DNA of 64,000 nucleotides from JAFGSI01 sp041287425 (lineage in GTDB: Bacteria; Chloroflexota; Anaerolineae; Anaerolineales; Villigracilaceae), in assembly GCA_041287425.1 (NCBI GenBank), contig JBEULG010000037.1, positions 1 to 64,000 on the forward strand, in the 5' to 3' direction. Shown piece after piece: positions 45,797-53,947 of the stretch (position 1 is its first letter; each line of letters starts with the position of its first letter). A program made the position numbers and the translations under genes. The notes under the pieces are model-generated. The model worked only from the letters and a program-made list of their open reading frames with translations, was not told the DNA's origin and made no database searches.

Positions 45797-46722
45797 GCGA
45801 CCGGCTGGAGACTTTTACGTTTGCGGGGCCGCAGCCCGAACGCCTGGACGTTTTCCTGACCGCCTGCCTGCCGGAATTTTCCCGCGCCCGCCTGCAGGGG
45901 CTGATTCGCGACGGCTTCGTGCGCGTCGACGGGCGCGTGGTCGTCAAGGCCGGGCGGGACCTCGAGCCGGGGGCGCGCCTCGAGGTGCGCATCCCTCCGC
46001 CCGCGCCGAGCGGCCTGACGGCAGAAAACATTCCGCTGACGGTCATCTTCGAGAACCAGGATGTGCTGATTGTGGACAAGCCGGCCGGGATGGTCGTCCA
46101 CCCCTCGCCGGGGCATGAACGCGGCACGCTGGTCCATGCTGCCCTGGGGCATGCCCCCGAACTGGAGGGCGTCGGCGGCGAGGAGCGTCCCGGCATCGTC
46201 CACCGCCTGGACAAGGAAACCTCCGGCCTTATTCTGATTGCCAAGAACGAACGCGCCCATCGCTGGCTGCAGGATCAATTCCGCGACCGGCGGGTGGAGA
46301 AAGTCTATCTGGCGCTGGTGGATGGCGCCCCGCCGACGCCGGCCGGGCGGGTGGAGGCGCCCCTCGGCCGGAGCGCCACCCACCGCAAGTTGATGGCGGT
46401 CGTTCCGCCCGGCAAGGGGCGCGAGGCAATCAGCGAGTACCGCACGCTGGAGCGGTTTGGGCGTCACACTTTGCTGGAGGTCCGGCCGCACACCGGCCGC
46501 ACGCACCAGATTCGCGTCCACCTGGCCTTTCTGGGCTGTCCGGTGGCCGGGGATACAATCTATGGACGGCGCAAGCCCACGTTGCCGCTGGCGCGCCACT
46601 TTTTGCACGCCTACCGGCTGACGATTACGCTGCCGGGCGAAGAACAGGCGCGCACCTTTGAGGTGCCCCTGCCGGCCGAGTTACAGGCTGTTTTGGAGCA
46701 GTTGCGTCAATCTCAGGAGTGA
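45793..46722 (+). CDS. rluD: RluD-type 23S rRNA pseudouridine synthase
   Basis: This 309-residue RluA/RluD-family enzyme converts uridines in 23S rRNA to pseudouridine. It has an N-terminal S4 RNA-binding domain (RLDVFLTACLPEFSRARLQGLIRDGFVRV, residues about 12-75), then the catalytic core with Asp in GIVHRLDKETSGLILIAKN and RPHTGRTHQIRVHLAFLGCPVAGD. The exact target site is inferred from the family. Its start overlaps the lspA stop by 4 bp. Confidence 0.95.
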   Translation: MSDRLETFTFAGPQPERLDVFLTACLPEFSRARLQGLIRDGFVRVDGRVVVKAGRDLEPGARLEVRIPPPAPSGLTAENIPLTVIFENQDVLIVDKPAGMVVHPSPGHERGTLVHAALGHAPELEGVGGEERPGIVHRLDKETSGLILIAKNERAHRWLQDQFRDRRVEKVYLALVDGAPPTPAGRVEAPLGRSATHRKLMAVVPPGKGREAISEYRTLERFGRHTLLEVRPHTGRTHQIRVHLAFLGCPVAGDTIYGRRKPTLPLARHFLHAYRLTITLPGEEQARTFEVPLPAELQAVLEQLRQSQE

Positions 46723-46725
46723 AGC

Positions 46726-47775
46726 ATGAAGTTTGTGGATTTGCGTTCCGATACCGTCACCCAGCCCACGCCAGCCATGCGCGACGCGATAGCCCGCGCC
46801 GAGGTCGGCGACGATGTGTACGGCGAGGACCCGACCGTCAACCGCTTGCAGGAGATGGCGGCGGCTATGCTGGGCAAGGAGGCGGCTCTGTTCGTGGCCT
46901 CGGGGACGATGGGCAACCTGGTGGCCATGCTGACCCATTGCGGCCGCGGCGACGAGGTCATTCTGGGCGACAAGGCCCACACCTTCCTGTTCGAGGCCGG
47001 CGGCATTTCGGCGCTGGGCGGCGTGCATTCCTGTCAATTGCCCAATCAGCCCGATGGTTCGCTGGCGCTGGCCGACATTGAGGCCGCCATCCGCCCAGAC
47101 GACGTCCATGCGCCCGTCAGCCGGCTGGTTTGCCTGGAAAACACCCATAATCGCTGCGGCGGCACATTCCAGACGGTGGAATACACCCGCGCCGCAGCCG
47201 ACCTGGCTCATGCCCGCGGCCTGGCCGTTCATCTGGATGGGGCGCGGCTGTTCCATGCCGCCGCCGCCCTGGGAGTGACGGCGAGTGAATTGGCCGCGCC
47301 GGTCGATTCGGTTACGTTTTGTTTGAGCAAGGGGTTGTGCGCGCCGGTGGGGTCGGTGTTGTGCGGCTCGGCCGATTTCATCCGCAAGGCGCGCCGCGTC
47401 CGCAAATTGTTGGGCGGCGGGATGCGCCAGGCCGGGATTCTGGCGGCGGCCGGCATCGTCGCCCTCGAGACGATGGTCGAACGCCTGGGCGAGGACCACG
47501 CCCGCGCCCGGCGGCTGGCGGAGGCCCTGGCGGCGATTCCCGGCCTGAGACTGCCGCTGGGGATGCCGGCGACGAACATGGTCTTTGTCGCCCTGGAAGC
47601 CTCCTGCCCGCTTTCGGCGGACGAGGCGGCGAGGCGGCTGCGCGCCCGCGGCGTGCTGGTCGGCGTGACCGGGCCGCGCCAGTTTCGTCTGGTGACTCAC
47701 TATTGGGTGGATGAGGCCGGCGTCGGCCGGGCGGTCGAGGCGTTCAGGGACGTTCTGGCCGGGGCTGATGCTTAG
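46726..47775 (+). CDS. ltaE: Low-specificity L-threonine aldolase
   Basis: This PLP enzyme splits threonine or allo-threonine into glycine and acetaldehyde. The 349-residue protein has the N-terminal DLRSDTVTQPTPAMR, GDDVYGEDPTVNRLQ, ASGTMGN, ENTHNRCGG, VHLDGARLFHAAAAL, and the Schiff-base Lys in FCLSKGLCAPVGSV followed by RRVRKLLGGGMRQAG. AGGAG lies 8 nt before ATG 46726. The last 32 bp overlap the end of the convergent GGDEF gene. Confidence 0.96.
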   Translation: MKFVDLRSDTVTQPTPAMRDAIARAEVGDDVYGEDPTVNRLQEMAAAMLGKEAALFVASGTMGNLVAMLTHCGRGDEVILGDKAHTFLFEAGGISALGGVHSCQLPNQPDGSLALADIEAAIRPDDVHAPVSRLVCLENTHNRCGGTFQTVEYTRAAADLAHARGLAVHLDGARLFHAAAALGVTASELAAPVDSVTFCLSKGLCAPVGSVLCGSADFIRKARRVRKLLGGGMRQAGILAAAGIVALETMVERLGEDHARARRLAEALAAIPGLRLPLGMPATNMVFVALEASCPLSADEAARRLRARGVLVGVTGPRQFRLVTHYWVDEAGVGRAVEAFRDVLAGADA

Positions 47776-49342
47776 GGGCTTGAACTTGAAGATGTGACCA
47801 GTGAGTGGGGGGCGGTTCGATTTGGTTGCGTCCGTGTTCCTTGGCGATATATAGCCGCTGGTCGGCCAGGTCCACCAGCCGGAAGATGTCCTCCGTTTCG
47901 AGGGGAAAGACTGCAATCCCCTGGCTGATGGTCGGGGCGGGGACGAGATTGCCGTGCCGGTCGTGGATTTCGAGCGCCCGGACGGTGTCGCGGATGCGGG
48001 CAGCCACCTGACCGGCCTGCACGCCATCGGCGTGGGGCAGCAGGATGGCAAATTCTTCGCCTCCCCAGCGGCCGATGGCGTCTGTGTGTTTGATGTTCTG
48101 CTGGATGGAGGCGGTCATGGCTACCAGGACGTCATCGCCCACCAGATGGCCGTAGAGGTCGTTGTATTGTTTGAATTGGTCGATATCGAGCATGATAAGG
48201 CTGAGCACGCCGTTCGATTGCTGGGCGGCAACCGCCTGCTGATTGAGGAGTTCCAGAAAGTAGCCGTGGTTGTAGGCTTTGGTCAGGCTATCCAGGCGGG
48301 ATTGCTGGACACTTTCGGCGTGGTGGTGGGCGTTGTCCAATGCAATCGAGGCTTGCCGGGCCAGGTTTTGAAGGAGGTCGAACTCGGCCTCGTCGAAAGC
48401 GGCCGGCCGGTAGGAGGCGACCGCCAGGACGCCGACCAACCCGTTGCCAAACTGGATGGGGGCGCCCATCCAGGCAAGGTTGATTTTGTCTTTGCCGACG
48501 GTGGTAAAGGTGATGCCGGTTCGCTTTTGTTCTTTGAGTAAATTGGTCAGGAAGAGCGGCTTTTGGCTGGTCGCCACCTTCCCTGCCAGCGAGTTTTCAA
48601 GAGGAACTTCGAGGTCGTGGAAATATTCCCCGTCATCGTAGAGCATGCTCAAGTGCAGCATCTGGCCTTTGACGAAGGCGACGTAGTAGGTATCCGCTTT
48701 CAGCGAGCGTTGAATGGCAATGTGCAGCGAAGAGATCACCTGGTCAATCTCGATGGAAGCGCTGATTTGCCGGACAAAACTGTTCAACGTTTCGAGGCGG
48801 TTGATGTGCTTTTTGCTGGCGTCTTGCAAGCGGACGATGGTTTCGGCGAGGACGAAGGAAATCAGGTAAGGGCTCAGCGCCAGGGTCTTGCTCCAGGAGA
48901 AGGCGGCGGGCGGGTCGTTCCAAAGGTTGATTCCGCCGGCGATGGCGATGACCGCGTAGGCCGGCGAACGGCCGGCAATCATGGCGCTCAGGACGGTTGC
49001 CAGAAGGGTGAGGATGGGAAGAAGATCGGTCAGTGCCGGGGGGAAGACGAGCGATAACAGTCCGATGCTCAGGCCGCTGGCCAGGGCCGCCAGCCAGCCC
49101 CACAGTTTGCGGCGCGGCGAAAAGGGGATGACGAAGTAGAGCAGATAGACCGAAAGCGTGATTCCCGTCGCGCTGACGCAGAGCAAGCCGTACTCGGCCG
49201 GGGAGATGCGTCTCTCGTGCAGAACGCCAAAGGCGAGCAGCGCTCCTCCAAAGAAGAGAACCAGGGCCAGGGCGGCCAGAAGTCCGCTGGCGCGTTGGCG
49301 GGTGGCGAAGATGGTTTTGCCGGGAGAAGTAGGAACGGTCAT
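47744..49342 (-). CDS. Membrane diguanylate cyclase (TM-GAF-GGDEF)
   Basis: This 532-residue protein makes cyclic di-GMP. An N-terminal region with about six hydrophobic helices (residues 18-165) is followed by a GAF domain (about 195-345) and a GGDEF domain (about 355-515). The GGDEF domain has DSLTKAYNHGYFLELL, MLDIDQFKQYND and the active-site GRWGGEEFAILLP. The site five residues before the signature reads KHTD where inhibitory I-site enzymes have RxxD, so feedback inhibition may be weak. A Pro-rich tail ends the protein. Its ATG overlaps the stop of the HD-GYP gene upstream, joining synthesis and breakdown of the same messenger in one operon. Confidence 0.94.
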   Translation of the reverse strand: MTVPTSPGKTIFATRQRASGLLAALALVLFFGGALLAFGVLHERRISPAEYGLLCVSATGITLSVYLLYFVIPFSPRRKLWGWLAALASGLSIGLLSLVFPPALTDLLPILTLLATVLSAMIAGRSPAYAVIAIAGGINLWNDPPAAFSWSKTLALSPYLISFVLAETIVRLQDASKKHINRLETLNSFVRQISASIEIDQVISSLHIAIQRSLKADTYYVAFVKGQMLHLSMLYDDGEYFHDLEVPLENSLAGKVATSQKPLFLTNLLKEQKRTGITFTTVGKDKINLAWMGAPIQFGNGLVGVLAVASYRPAAFDEAEFDLLQNLARQASIALDNAHHHAESVQQSRLDSLTKAYNHGYFLELLNQQAVAAQQSNGVLSLIMLDIDQFKQYNDLYGHLVGDDVLVAMTASIQQNIKHTDAIGRWGGEEFAILLPHADGVQAGQVAARIRDTVRALEIHDRHGNLVPAPTISQGIAVFPLETEDIFRLVDLADQRLYIAKEHGRNQIEPPPTHWSHLQVQAPKHQPRPERP

Positions 49343-51567
49343 GTTTGTGGGATAAAGTCGTTCAATTCGCCGTCCAGGAGAAGTTTTTCGAAGACCTCGA
49401 CGACTTGGGGGTCGAACAGGATTCCAGACTGGGAGCGGATGTAGTCCAGGGCGTATGATTGGGCAATTCCTGGGCGGTAGGGGCGGTCGCTGGTCAGGGC
49501 GTCGAAGGCGTCGGCGACGGCGAAAATGCGCGCCAGCAGTGGGATTTGGTTGCCGGTCAGGCCGAGGGGGTAGCCGCTGCCATCCCAGCGTTCTTGATGG
49601 AATCGAATGATATCCAGGGTTTCGCTCAGGGCGGGCACCTTTTCGACGATGCGGGCGCCGATCTCAGGGTGGGTGCGCATGATTTCCCATTCCTCGGCGT
49701 TCAGCGGGCCGGCTTTGTGCAGGATGGTGTCGCTGATGCCGATTTTGCCGATGTCGTGCAGGAGGGCGCCGCGCTCCAGGGTTTTGAGTTGCTCGGCGGT
49801 GAGGCCCATTTCCTGACCCAGGCGGCGGGCGATTTGACTCACCCGGCCGCTATGCCCTTCCGTCTCTCGGTCGCGGGCGTCGAGGGCCGAGGTCAGGGCG
49901 CTCAGGGTTTGATCGTAACTGGCTTCCAGGTCCTGGTAAGCGGCTTCCAGGCGCAGGGTCTGGCTGCGAGTCTCGGTCAACAGGATGAGGCGCTCGAGGG
50001 CGATCGTCGCCTGATTGGTGAGGGTTTGCAGGTTGGCTGCGTAGCGGGAGTTATACCAGCGCCCTTCGGGGATGTCCAGCCAGAGGGCGCCGTAGGTGCG
50101 CCGGTGGGTTTGCAGCGGGATGCACACTTTGCTGCTGAAACGGTCATCGGAGAGGATAATGGTCTGGCCGGTTTGGACGGTCTGTTGGATGAGAGTCAGC
50201 GGATGGGCGCTGCCGGTCTCGATGCCGTCGGCGTCCACTTCCACCTGCGATTCGATTTCGCCGTTGGGGCCGAGCAAGACGATGCCGGCCATCGAGGCGT
50301 TGCCCAGCTGCAGGGCGGTTTCGGCGATGGCTTCGGTGGCTTTCGAGATATCTTCGCTCAGCATGATGCGGATGCTCAACTGGTAGAGGAGGGTAGTTGT
50401 GCTGAGCGTGTTGCGCAATTCCTGGTAGAGCCAGATGCTCTCGATGGCGGCGGCCGCCTGGGCGGCGATCAAACCGGCGAGGGCCTCGTCGTTTTCGCTG
50501 AATGAGGGCTGGCCGCGTTTCCCAAAGGCCAGGATGACGCCGATGCTCAGTTCCTGGAGGCGGATGGGAAAGGCCAGCAGGTTTTTCAGGGAGGCATGAT
50601 CGGGTTTCAGGTGGGAGGCCAGCGGAGACTGCTGGAAATCGCGCAGACGCAGGATTTGGCGGGTGTTCATGACCGCTTGAATGAGGGGGTCTTTTTCGGG
50701 CGCTTTTCGCAGCAGCCGCTCCAGACCGGGAGCCTGTCCGCTGGTGGCCAGACGGGCCAGGTTGCCCTCCTGGTCGATCAGGATGACGAAGGCGAAGCGG
50801 GCGTCGAGCGTCTTCTGCACGATGGCGGCGATTTGGCGGGTGACGGCTTGCGCATCTTGCATCGTCGAGAGCGCAATGCCGGCTTGGATGAAGTCGGTCA
50901 GACGCTGATGATACTCGGCGCGCTCCCAGGCTTCCACCAACTGTTCGGCGACCGTTTCAATGGTGGCAATGTCGGTGTTGGAGAAAGCATTTTGGTTGTG
51001 GTGGTCGAGGACCAGCACTCCCTTGATGACCCCGCGCTGGATGAGCGGGACGACGAGTTCGGACAGAAAAGTCTCGCCGCCGAAGCCGATGAAATCGGGA
51101 TCGCGACGGGTATCGTTGGCGACCTGTGTCATGCGCAGCCGCCAGGCGCGTCCGATCAGGCCGCGCTGAGCCGGCTGCCGGTAAGAGGGGGGAATCAGGC
51201 TGCGGGCGGGGCCGGCCAGCGCCAGGGCGACGAATTCTTTGTGTTCTTCATCCAGGCACAGGATGGAGACCAGGGGGCAATCGAAAGCCCGCCGAATGGC
51301 GTTGACCACCAGTTGGGCGGCGACAGGCTGGTCGAGGACGGTTTTCAGGCTCTGAATGACATCGCTGAGCAGGCCGATTTGGGCGATGCGGCGGCGGTCG
51401 GAACTCAGCAGGGCGGTGAGGGCTTCGATGCGCTCGTCCTGCAAAGCAAGGCGGGCGAGCAAGGCTTGTCTTTCTTTATGAAAAGGGGGAAAACGAAACA
51501 ACCATTCGTACAGGCGGCTGCTGTTGCGTTTGGGCGGAGGAAAAGCGCTTTCGTGCGTTTTTTTCAT
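49339..51567 (-). CDS. Triple-GAF HD-GYP phosphodiesterase
   Basis: This 742-residue cytoplasmic protein has three GAF-like sensor domains (about residues 75-215, 225-385 and 395-540), a short coiled linker, and a C-terminal HD-GYP domain (about 565-735). The HD-GYP domain has LLHDIGKIGISD, HPEIGARIVEKVP, FHQERWDGSGYPLGLTGNQIP and DAFDALTSDRPYRPG. All metal ligands appear intact, so it should hydrolyse cyclic di-GMP. The start ATG 51567 begins MKKTHESAF; a complete promoter lies just upstream. The GGDEF gene is translationally coupled behind it. Confidence 0.93.
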   Translation of the reverse strand: MKKTHESAFPPPKRNSSRLYEWLFRFPPFHKERQALLARLALQDERIEALTALLSSDRRRIAQIGLLSDVIQSLKTVLDQPVAAQLVVNAIRRAFDCPLVSILCLDEEHKEFVALALAGPARSLIPPSYRQPAQRGLIGRAWRLRMTQVANDTRRDPDFIGFGGETFLSELVVPLIQRGVIKGVLVLDHHNQNAFSNTDIATIETVAEQLVEAWERAEYHQRLTDFIQAGIALSTMQDAQAVTRQIAAIVQKTLDARFAFVILIDQEGNLARLATSGQAPGLERLLRKAPEKDPLIQAVMNTRQILRLRDFQQSPLASHLKPDHASLKNLLAFPIRLQELSIGVILAFGKRGQPSFSENDEALAGLIAAQAAAAIESIWLYQELRNTLSTTTLLYQLSIRIMLSEDISKATEAIAETALQLGNASMAGIVLLGPNGEIESQVEVDADGIETGSAHPLTLIQQTVQTGQTIILSDDRFSSKVCIPLQTHRRTYGALWLDIPEGRWYNSRYAANLQTLTNQATIALERLILLTETRSQTLRLEAAYQDLEASYDQTLSALTSALDARDRETEGHSGRVSQIARRLGQEMGLTAEQLKTLERGALLHDIGKIGISDTILHKAGPLNAEEWEIMRTHPEIGARIVEKVPALSETLDIIRFHQERWDGSGYPLGLTGNQIPLLARIFAVADAFDALTSDRPYRPGIAQSYALDYIRSQSGILFDPQVVEVFEKLLLDGELNDFIPQT

Positions 51568-51578
51568 GGTTTGCTCAA

Positions 51579-51607
51579 AGCATAGCACAGGAGGGTTGAA
51601 TTTTCAA
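51579..51607 (-). promoter_or_regulatory. Promoter of the HD-GYP/GGDEF operon
   Basis: On the minus strand TTGAAA (51602-51607), a 17-bp spacer, then TATGCT (51579-51584). ATG 51567 follows after 11 nt, so the leader is only a few bases long. Confidence 0.6.
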
Positions 51608-51619
51608 TGCTCTGATGAG

Positions 51620-51692
51620 TTGAGATATAATTCAGCGGGCAGGTAGAATTGCAGGCAAGCCGGCTGTCCGTTTTTTCTCTTGCCGGTTTGCC
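51620..51692 (+). promoter_or_regulatory. Promoters and hairpin leader of purine nucleoside phosphorylase gene
   Basis: TATAAT at 51626-51631 is one -10 candidate. TTGAGA (51620-51625), 18 bp, TAGAAT (51644-51649) is a second. Downstream, GGCAAGCCGGC (51654-51664) pairs with GCCGGTTTGCC (51682-51692). An alternative is CGGGCAG (51635-51641) with CTGTCCG (51664-51670) followed by T6, a terminator form. The two helices share base 51664, so they exclude each other only marginally. Confidence 0.4.
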
Positions 51693-51712
51693 GTGCCGAA
51701 AGGAGCCGTTTT

Positions 51713-52543
51713 ATGCAAATCACCATGGAAGTCATTGACCGCATTGCAGGCCTATTACGCTCCGGCCTGGATTTCACGCCGCGCCTCGGCATCATCCTGG
51801 GGACGGGCTTGGGCGGCCTGGCGGATGCGGTTCAAAACCCGAAGGTTTTCCCCTATCGCGATTTGCCCGATTGGCCGCAGTCCACCGTGCAAGGCCATGC
51901 CGGCCGGCTGGTGGCGGGTTTTTTGGAGGGTCAGGCGGTTCTCGTCATGCAGGGGCGGATTCATTACTACGAGGGGTACAGCATGGCGCAGGTGACTTTA
52001 CCGGTGCGCGTGATGCAGCGCCTCGGGGTGGAGATTCTGATTGTCACCAACGCAGCCGGAGCGATCAACCCCGATTTCAATCCGGGCGATGTCATGCTGA
52101 TTCTCGATAATTTGAATCTGGCCTGCATGGCGGGGTTGAATCCGTTGGTTGGGCCGAACCTCGACGCGTTTGGGCCGCGCTTTCCGGATATGAGCCAGGC
52201 GTATGACCGTCAGTTATGCGCTCTGGCGCGTCAGGCGGCGGCTGGAGCGGGAATCGCTTTGAAGGAGGGAGTCTATGTGGGGTTGAGCGGCCCTTCTTTC
52301 GAATCCCCGGCCGATTTGCGCTTTCTGCGCCTGGCCGGAGCCGACGCGGTGGGAATGTCCACCGTGCCGGAGGTCATCGTGGCCCGGCATGGTGGGACGC
52401 GCGTCCTCGGCTTCTCTGGAATCAGCAACAAGGCCAATCTGGACGGGAATACCCTCACCACCCATGAAGAAGTGCTGGAAGCGGGCAAGGTGCTGGTGCC
52501 GAAACTCGAAAGTCTGGTGAGAGGGGTCTTGCGCGCTTTGTAG
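51713..52543 (+). CDS. Purine-nucleoside phosphorylase (trimeric type)
   Basis: This 276-residue PNP of the PunA/trimeric family splits purine nucleosides with phosphate. Motifs are GIILGTGLGGLADAV (phosphate loop), VQGHAGRLVAGF, GRIHYYEGYSMAQVT, NAAGAINPDFNPGDVMLI, SGPSFESPADLRFLRLAGADAVGMSTVPEV and the base-binding Asn in GISNKANLDGN. Asn here is typical of enzymes favouring guanosine and inosine over adenosine. An AAAGGAG ribosome site lies before ATG 51713. Confidence 0.95.
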   Translation: MQITMEVIDRIAGLLRSGLDFTPRLGIILGTGLGGLADAVQNPKVFPYRDLPDWPQSTVQGHAGRLVAGFLEGQAVLVMQGRIHYYEGYSMAQVTLPVRVMQRLGVEILIVTNAAGAINPDFNPGDVMLILDNLNLACMAGLNPLVGPNLDAFGPRFPDMSQAYDRQLCALARQAAAGAGIALKEGVYVGLSGPSFESPADLRFLRLAGADAVGMSTVPEVIVARHGGTRVLGFSGISNKANLDGNTLTTHEEVLEAGKVLVPKLESLVRGVLRAL

Positions 52544-52552
52544 CGGACAGAG

Positions 52553-53227
52553 ATGATGGCGATTCTCAGATTCTTCGTCGTTTACGCCCCGTTGGTTTAT
52601 TTTGGGCTGGGGTTGTGGGCGGTGTTGACGGCGCGCGGCGTTTGGCTGGCCTGGCGGGAGGGGCGGACGGCTGTCTTTGGCCTGGAGCGTCAATTGGCGC
52701 ATCAGCGGCTGGCCCGGCGGACGACATCTCTTATCCTTGCGCTGCTCTTGCTTGTCGGCCAATTGTTCTTGGAGTCCTTTTTGGCGCCGGCGCTGCCGGC
52801 GGCAGCGATTTTGCCGACCCCAACGGCCAATCTGATGCTCACGCCGACGGAAACTCTGGCGCTTTTCATTCTTTCTGAAACGCCCCCTCCCAGCGAGCCT
52901 CCTGCCTCTCAGGTGAGCGGCTGCATCCCCGGCCAAATCATGATCACTTTCCCCGAAGCGGGGATGGAGATTCGGGGGCAGGTGACTTTATCTGGCTCGG
53001 CAGATGTTCCCAATTTCGGTTTCTACAAATACGAGGTTTCTCCGCTGGGGACCGAGCAGTGGACGACCATTTCGGCCGGCAATACGGTGGTACGCGATGC
53101 CGAACTGGGTCGCTGGGATACCGGTCAATTGACGCCGGGCGACTATCTGCTGCGCCTGGTGGTCACCGACAATCAGGGCAACTCTTTTCCGCCCTGTGTG
53201 ATTGCGGTGCGCGTGTTGGCTCCGTGA
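52553..53227 (+). CDS. Uncharacterised membrane-anchored protein with extracytoplasmic beta domain
   Basis: This 224-residue protein has two hydrophobic helices at about residues 4-30 and 58-80, then a Pro/Thr-rich stalk (PTPTANLMLTPTE), then an outside domain of about 110 residues. The outer domain begins SGCIPGQIMITFPEAGMEI and has beta-sandwich spacing (VTLSGSADVPNFGFYKYEV, LTPGDYLLRLVVTDNQGN), similar to Ig-like wall domains. It contains two Cys, which may form a disulfide. No enzyme motif is seen. It follows the PNP gene by 9 bp in the same direction. Confidence 0.8.
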   Translation: MMAILRFFVVYAPLVYFGLGLWAVLTARGVWLAWREGRTAVFGLERQLAHQRLARRTTSLILALLLLVGQLFLESFLAPALPAAAILPTPTANLMLTPTETLALFILSETPPPSEPPASQVSGCIPGQIMITFPEAGMEIRGQVTLSGSADVPNFGFYKYEVSPLGTEQWTTISAGNTVVRDAELGRWDTGQLTPGDYLLRLVVTDNQGNSFPPCVIAVRVLAP

Positions 53228-53236
53228 GGTGCAACG

Positions 53237-53776
53237 ATGCTGCCAGTACAAATTCGGCCGGCAGTGGCTGCCGATTTACCCACCTTGATGAATATCGATC
53301 ACAGTTGCAGCACCGATTACGTCTGGCAAATGGAAATTCGGGCGGAAGAGGGCCAGGTCAGCGTCATTTTTCGGGAAGTGCGTTTGCCGCGCACAGTCGC
53401 CATTCCCTGGCCGCGGCCGGTGGAGGCGCTGAGCGAGGATTGGAGTCGGCGCAGCGGGCTGCTGGTCGCCGTCAACGCGGCGAAGGAGCCGGTGGCCTAC
53501 CTCCGCCTGACCGACAAAGTCCTTCCGCAGACGGCCTGGATCACCAATCTGGTCGTTGCGCCACGTTATCGGCGGCAAGGCATTGCCACCGCGCTGGTGC
53601 TGGCCTCTCAATCCTGGTCCTCGGAGCGCAACAATCGCTATCTCATCATGGAAATGTCCTCCAAAAATGTACCGGCCATCCGCCTGGCGCAAAAGCTGGG
53701 GTTCGAATTCTGCGGGTATAATGACCATTATTATGAAAATCGGGACGTCGCCTTGTTCTTTGGCCGTCCTCTTTAG
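53237..53776 (+). CDS. GNAT family N-acetyltransferase
   Basis: This 179-residue acetyl-CoA-dependent acyltransferase has the GNAT fold. Motif A, the pyrophosphate-binding stretch ITNLVVAPRYRRQGIATALV (R/Q-x-x-G-x-A), lies near residues 97-116. Motif B follows with MEMSSKNVPAIRLAQKLGFEFCGYNDHYY. It resembles RimI-like acetyltransferases, which modify protein N-termini or small amines. The target is unknown. It lies 9 bp after the membrane-protein gene, and repeat element copy B follows its stop. Confidence 0.9.
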   Translation: MLPVQIRPAVAADLPTLMNIDHSCSTDYVWQMEIRAEEGQVSVIFREVRLPRTVAIPWPRPVEALSEDWSRRSGLLVAVNAAKEPVAYLRLTDKVLPQTAWITNLVVAPRYRRQGIATALVLASQSWSSERNNRYLIMEMSSKNVPAIRLAQKLGFEFCGYNDHYYENRDVALFFGRPL

Positions 53777-53810
53777 CAAACATGGCCGGGCGCACTGATC
53801 ATTTACGGTG

Positions 53811-53912
53811 CTTACGCAAAACGATGTTGTTCTCACGCCAAGGCGCTGGTTCTTTTGTGAGTGTGCCAAGCTCTTGGTATTCTCGGCGTTTTGACGGTTC
53901 ATTTTGTGTAAG
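53811..53912. repeat. MITE-like palindromic element, copy B
   Basis: About 102 bp, bounded by CTTACGCA (53811-53818) and TGTGTAAG (53905-53912), one mismatch from a perfect inverted repeat. It shares with copy A the order TTACGCAAAA, ACGCCAA, GCCAAG, CTTGGT-TTCTC, CGGTTC and GTAAGTCCT. It is shorter and more diverged than copy A, and it encodes nothing. Confidence 0.75.
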
Positions 53913-53947
53913 TCCTGTGATTTAACGGACGGGTGAGGAATGCGTTT

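Noticed and set aside
52290..52320. tRNA-like TTCGAATCC stretch
   Set aside because: It lies inside the purine nucleoside phosphorylase reading frame (SGPSFESPADL) and has no surrounding cloverleaf.
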